From an uncultured Clostridium sp. (GTDB lineage: Bacteria > Bacillota_A > Clostridia > Lachnospirales > Lachnospiraceae), in the NCBI GenBank assembly GCA_900556965.1, contig USQV01000045.1:1-7154 (forward strand): a DNA stretch of 7,154 bases. The letters run 5' to 3'. The position numbers and the translations under genes were made by a program. The notes under the pieces are model-generated. The model did no database searches. It was not told the DNA's origin and saw only the letters and a program-made list of their open reading frames with translations. Below are positions 6,145 through 7,154 of the stretch, in pieces. Numbering within the stretch: the stretch's first letter is position 1; every line of letters starts with the position of its first letter.

Positions 6145-7154
6145 TTGGGGCCTTAAGATATTATCCTTCCTCCTGGCAGTGATGCTGTGGCTGATTGTGG
6201 TAAATATCGATGACCCGGTAACAACCCAGACATTTAATAATATACCGGTAGCGGTAACGAATGCAGAGGTGCTTGCGGCGACCAATCAGACTTATCAGAT
6301 TGAGGATGGCACGCAGAATGTCTCTGTGACAGTACGGGCAAAGAGATCTGTACTTAATAAGATAAAAGCAGATAATATTAAAGCGACTGCAGACATGAAA
6401 GAGCTGACGCTTCAGACACAGATTCCGATCAGCGTTGAGATTGCAGGAGTAAACTATGAAAGTGTAGAAGTATCTCCACGTAATCTTCAGGTAAAACTGG
6501 AAGATGAAGAGACGAAGAAATTCCCGATTGTTCCAAAGACGACAGGAACCGTCCGAGATGGTTATACACTTGGAGAGATTCAGGCAGTACCGGAGATGGT
6601 ATCTATCCGGGGACCGAAGTCTGTCATTGATTCCATCAGTAAAGTTGAGGCATCTGTCAGTGTATCCGGATTATCTGAAGACGTTGTGACAAAATCAGAG
6701 CTTGTATTATACGATAGTGATAACAATGTGATCGACCAGTCACTTCTTGCCAATAACCTTGGTACGGAAGGTGTATCTGTCAGTGTACAGGTGCTTGAGA
6801 CGAAGAGCGTTAAGGTTGAATTTGATACTTCACAGATTACAGCAGCAGACGGATATTCCGTCAGCGATATCAAGTATGAGCCGGATCATGTAAATGTGAC
6901 CGGCAGAGCGGAAGAACTGAAAAAGTTGAAGAAGATCTCAGTTCCGGCATCGGCACTCAATATGTCCGGACTGACTTCTAAGACAGAGAAAGTTGTGGAC
7001 ATCACAGATTATCTTCCGGAAGATATTTCGCTGACAGATGAAAATGCCGGATCTGTAGTTGTGACTGTAGGAATTGACAAAGATGGAACAAAATCTTATG
7101 ATATTTCTATGGGAGCCATCAAGGTAAATAACCTGGCAAATGGATTATCACTAA
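6122..7154 (+). CDS. cdaR: CdaR / YbbR-repeat protein, regulator of CdaA (3' end beyond window)
   Basis: An open frame of 344 codons runs from the ATG at 6122 to the right edge without a stop. The start is inside the end of cdaA and follows AAAGGAAGGA (6106-6115) at 6 bases. A membrane segment at about residues 11-28 (LKILSFLLAVMLWLIVVN) anchors the protein, leaving the rest outside the cell. That part consists of YbbR repeats at about residues 33-126, 131-226 and 228-318, with a fourth starting near 325. Their shared pattern shows in VPEMVSIRGPKSVIDSI (repeat 2) and EPDHVNVTGRAEELKKL (repeat 3). CdaR proteins bind CdaA through the membrane region and modulate c-di-AMP production; in other Firmicutes they are usually encoded next to cdaA as here. 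Only the last part of the protein is missing, judging from the usual three to four repeats. Confidence 0.93.
   Translation, partial: MKKGLMNNWGLKILSFLLAVMLWLIVVNIDDPVTTQTFNNIPVAVTNAEVLAATNQTYQIEDGTQNVSVTVRAKRSVLNKIKADNIKATADMKELTLQTQIPISVEIAGVNYESVEVSPRNLQVKLEDEETKKFPIVPKTTGTVRDGYTLGEIQAVPEMVSIRGPKSVIDSISKVEASVSVSGLSEDVVTKSELVLYDSDNNVIDQSLLANNLGTEGVSVSVQVLETKSVKVEFDTSQITAADGYSVSDIKYEPDHVNVTGRAEELKKLKKISVPASALNMSGLTSKTEKVVDITDYLPEDISLTDENAGSVVVTVGIDKDGTKSYDISMGAIKVNNLANGLSL

Noticed and set aside
5476..6285. Long minus-strand open frame opposite cdaA and the start of cdaR
   Set aside because: Its translation has no recognisable domain and it lies entirely opposite well-supported genes; it is a by-product of their codon use.

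Overview
The window looks like chromosomal DNA of a low-to-moderate GC Gram-positive anaerobe of the Clostridia, most likely Lachnospiraceae or a close relative. The reasons are the cdaA-cdaR pair, a NusG domain II protein beside a 'Gx transporter' (heptaprenyl diphosphate synthase component I-like) gene, the long Firmicutes-type galT, strong AGGAGG-type ribosome binding sites with GTG and TTG starts, and sigma-A-like promoters. This placement is an inference from gene content; no rRNA or database comparison was available. I see no mobile element, CRISPR array, tRNA or rRNA, and no gene-free stretch above 300 bases.

Left part (1-2044): the 3' end of a D-alanyl-D-alanine carboxypeptidase gene (peptidoglycan trimming, serine peptidase S11 family) enters from the left edge. 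A small HD-domain phosphohydrolase-like gene follows on the same strand, with a possible extended -10 promoter over the carboxypeptidase stop codon. The HD gene collides tail to tail, with a 20-bp overlap, with a minus-strand gene for a small membrane-anchored NusG domain II protein. That gene is in turn divergent from a plus-strand Gx-transporter-family membrane protein that starts at a TTG codon. The 78-bp region between the divergent genes carries a good minus-strand promoter so close to the start codon that the NusG_II mRNA may be leaderless.

Right part (2062-7154): two overlapping sigma-A-like promoters precede galT (UDP-glucose-hexose-1-phosphate uridylyltransferase, Leloir pathway). 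galT is followed at 13 bp and then 1 bp by two membrane protein genes of unknown function: a 139-residue protein with two membrane segments, and a 372-residue polytopic protein with a long charged cytoplasmic tail. After 52 bp come cdaA (membrane diadenylate cyclase, makes c-di-AMP) and cdaR (YbbR-repeat regulator of CdaA, cut by the right edge); these two overlap by 23 bp. All five genes are on the plus strand without an obvious terminator between them, so at least partial co-transcription is plausible.

The cell-envelope theme is clear: wall carboxypeptidase at one end, and the c-di-AMP synthesis module, which controls osmolyte balance and cell-wall homeostasis in Firmicutes, at the other. 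The most interesting unexplained element is the pair of uncharacterised membrane genes directly upstream of cdaA.
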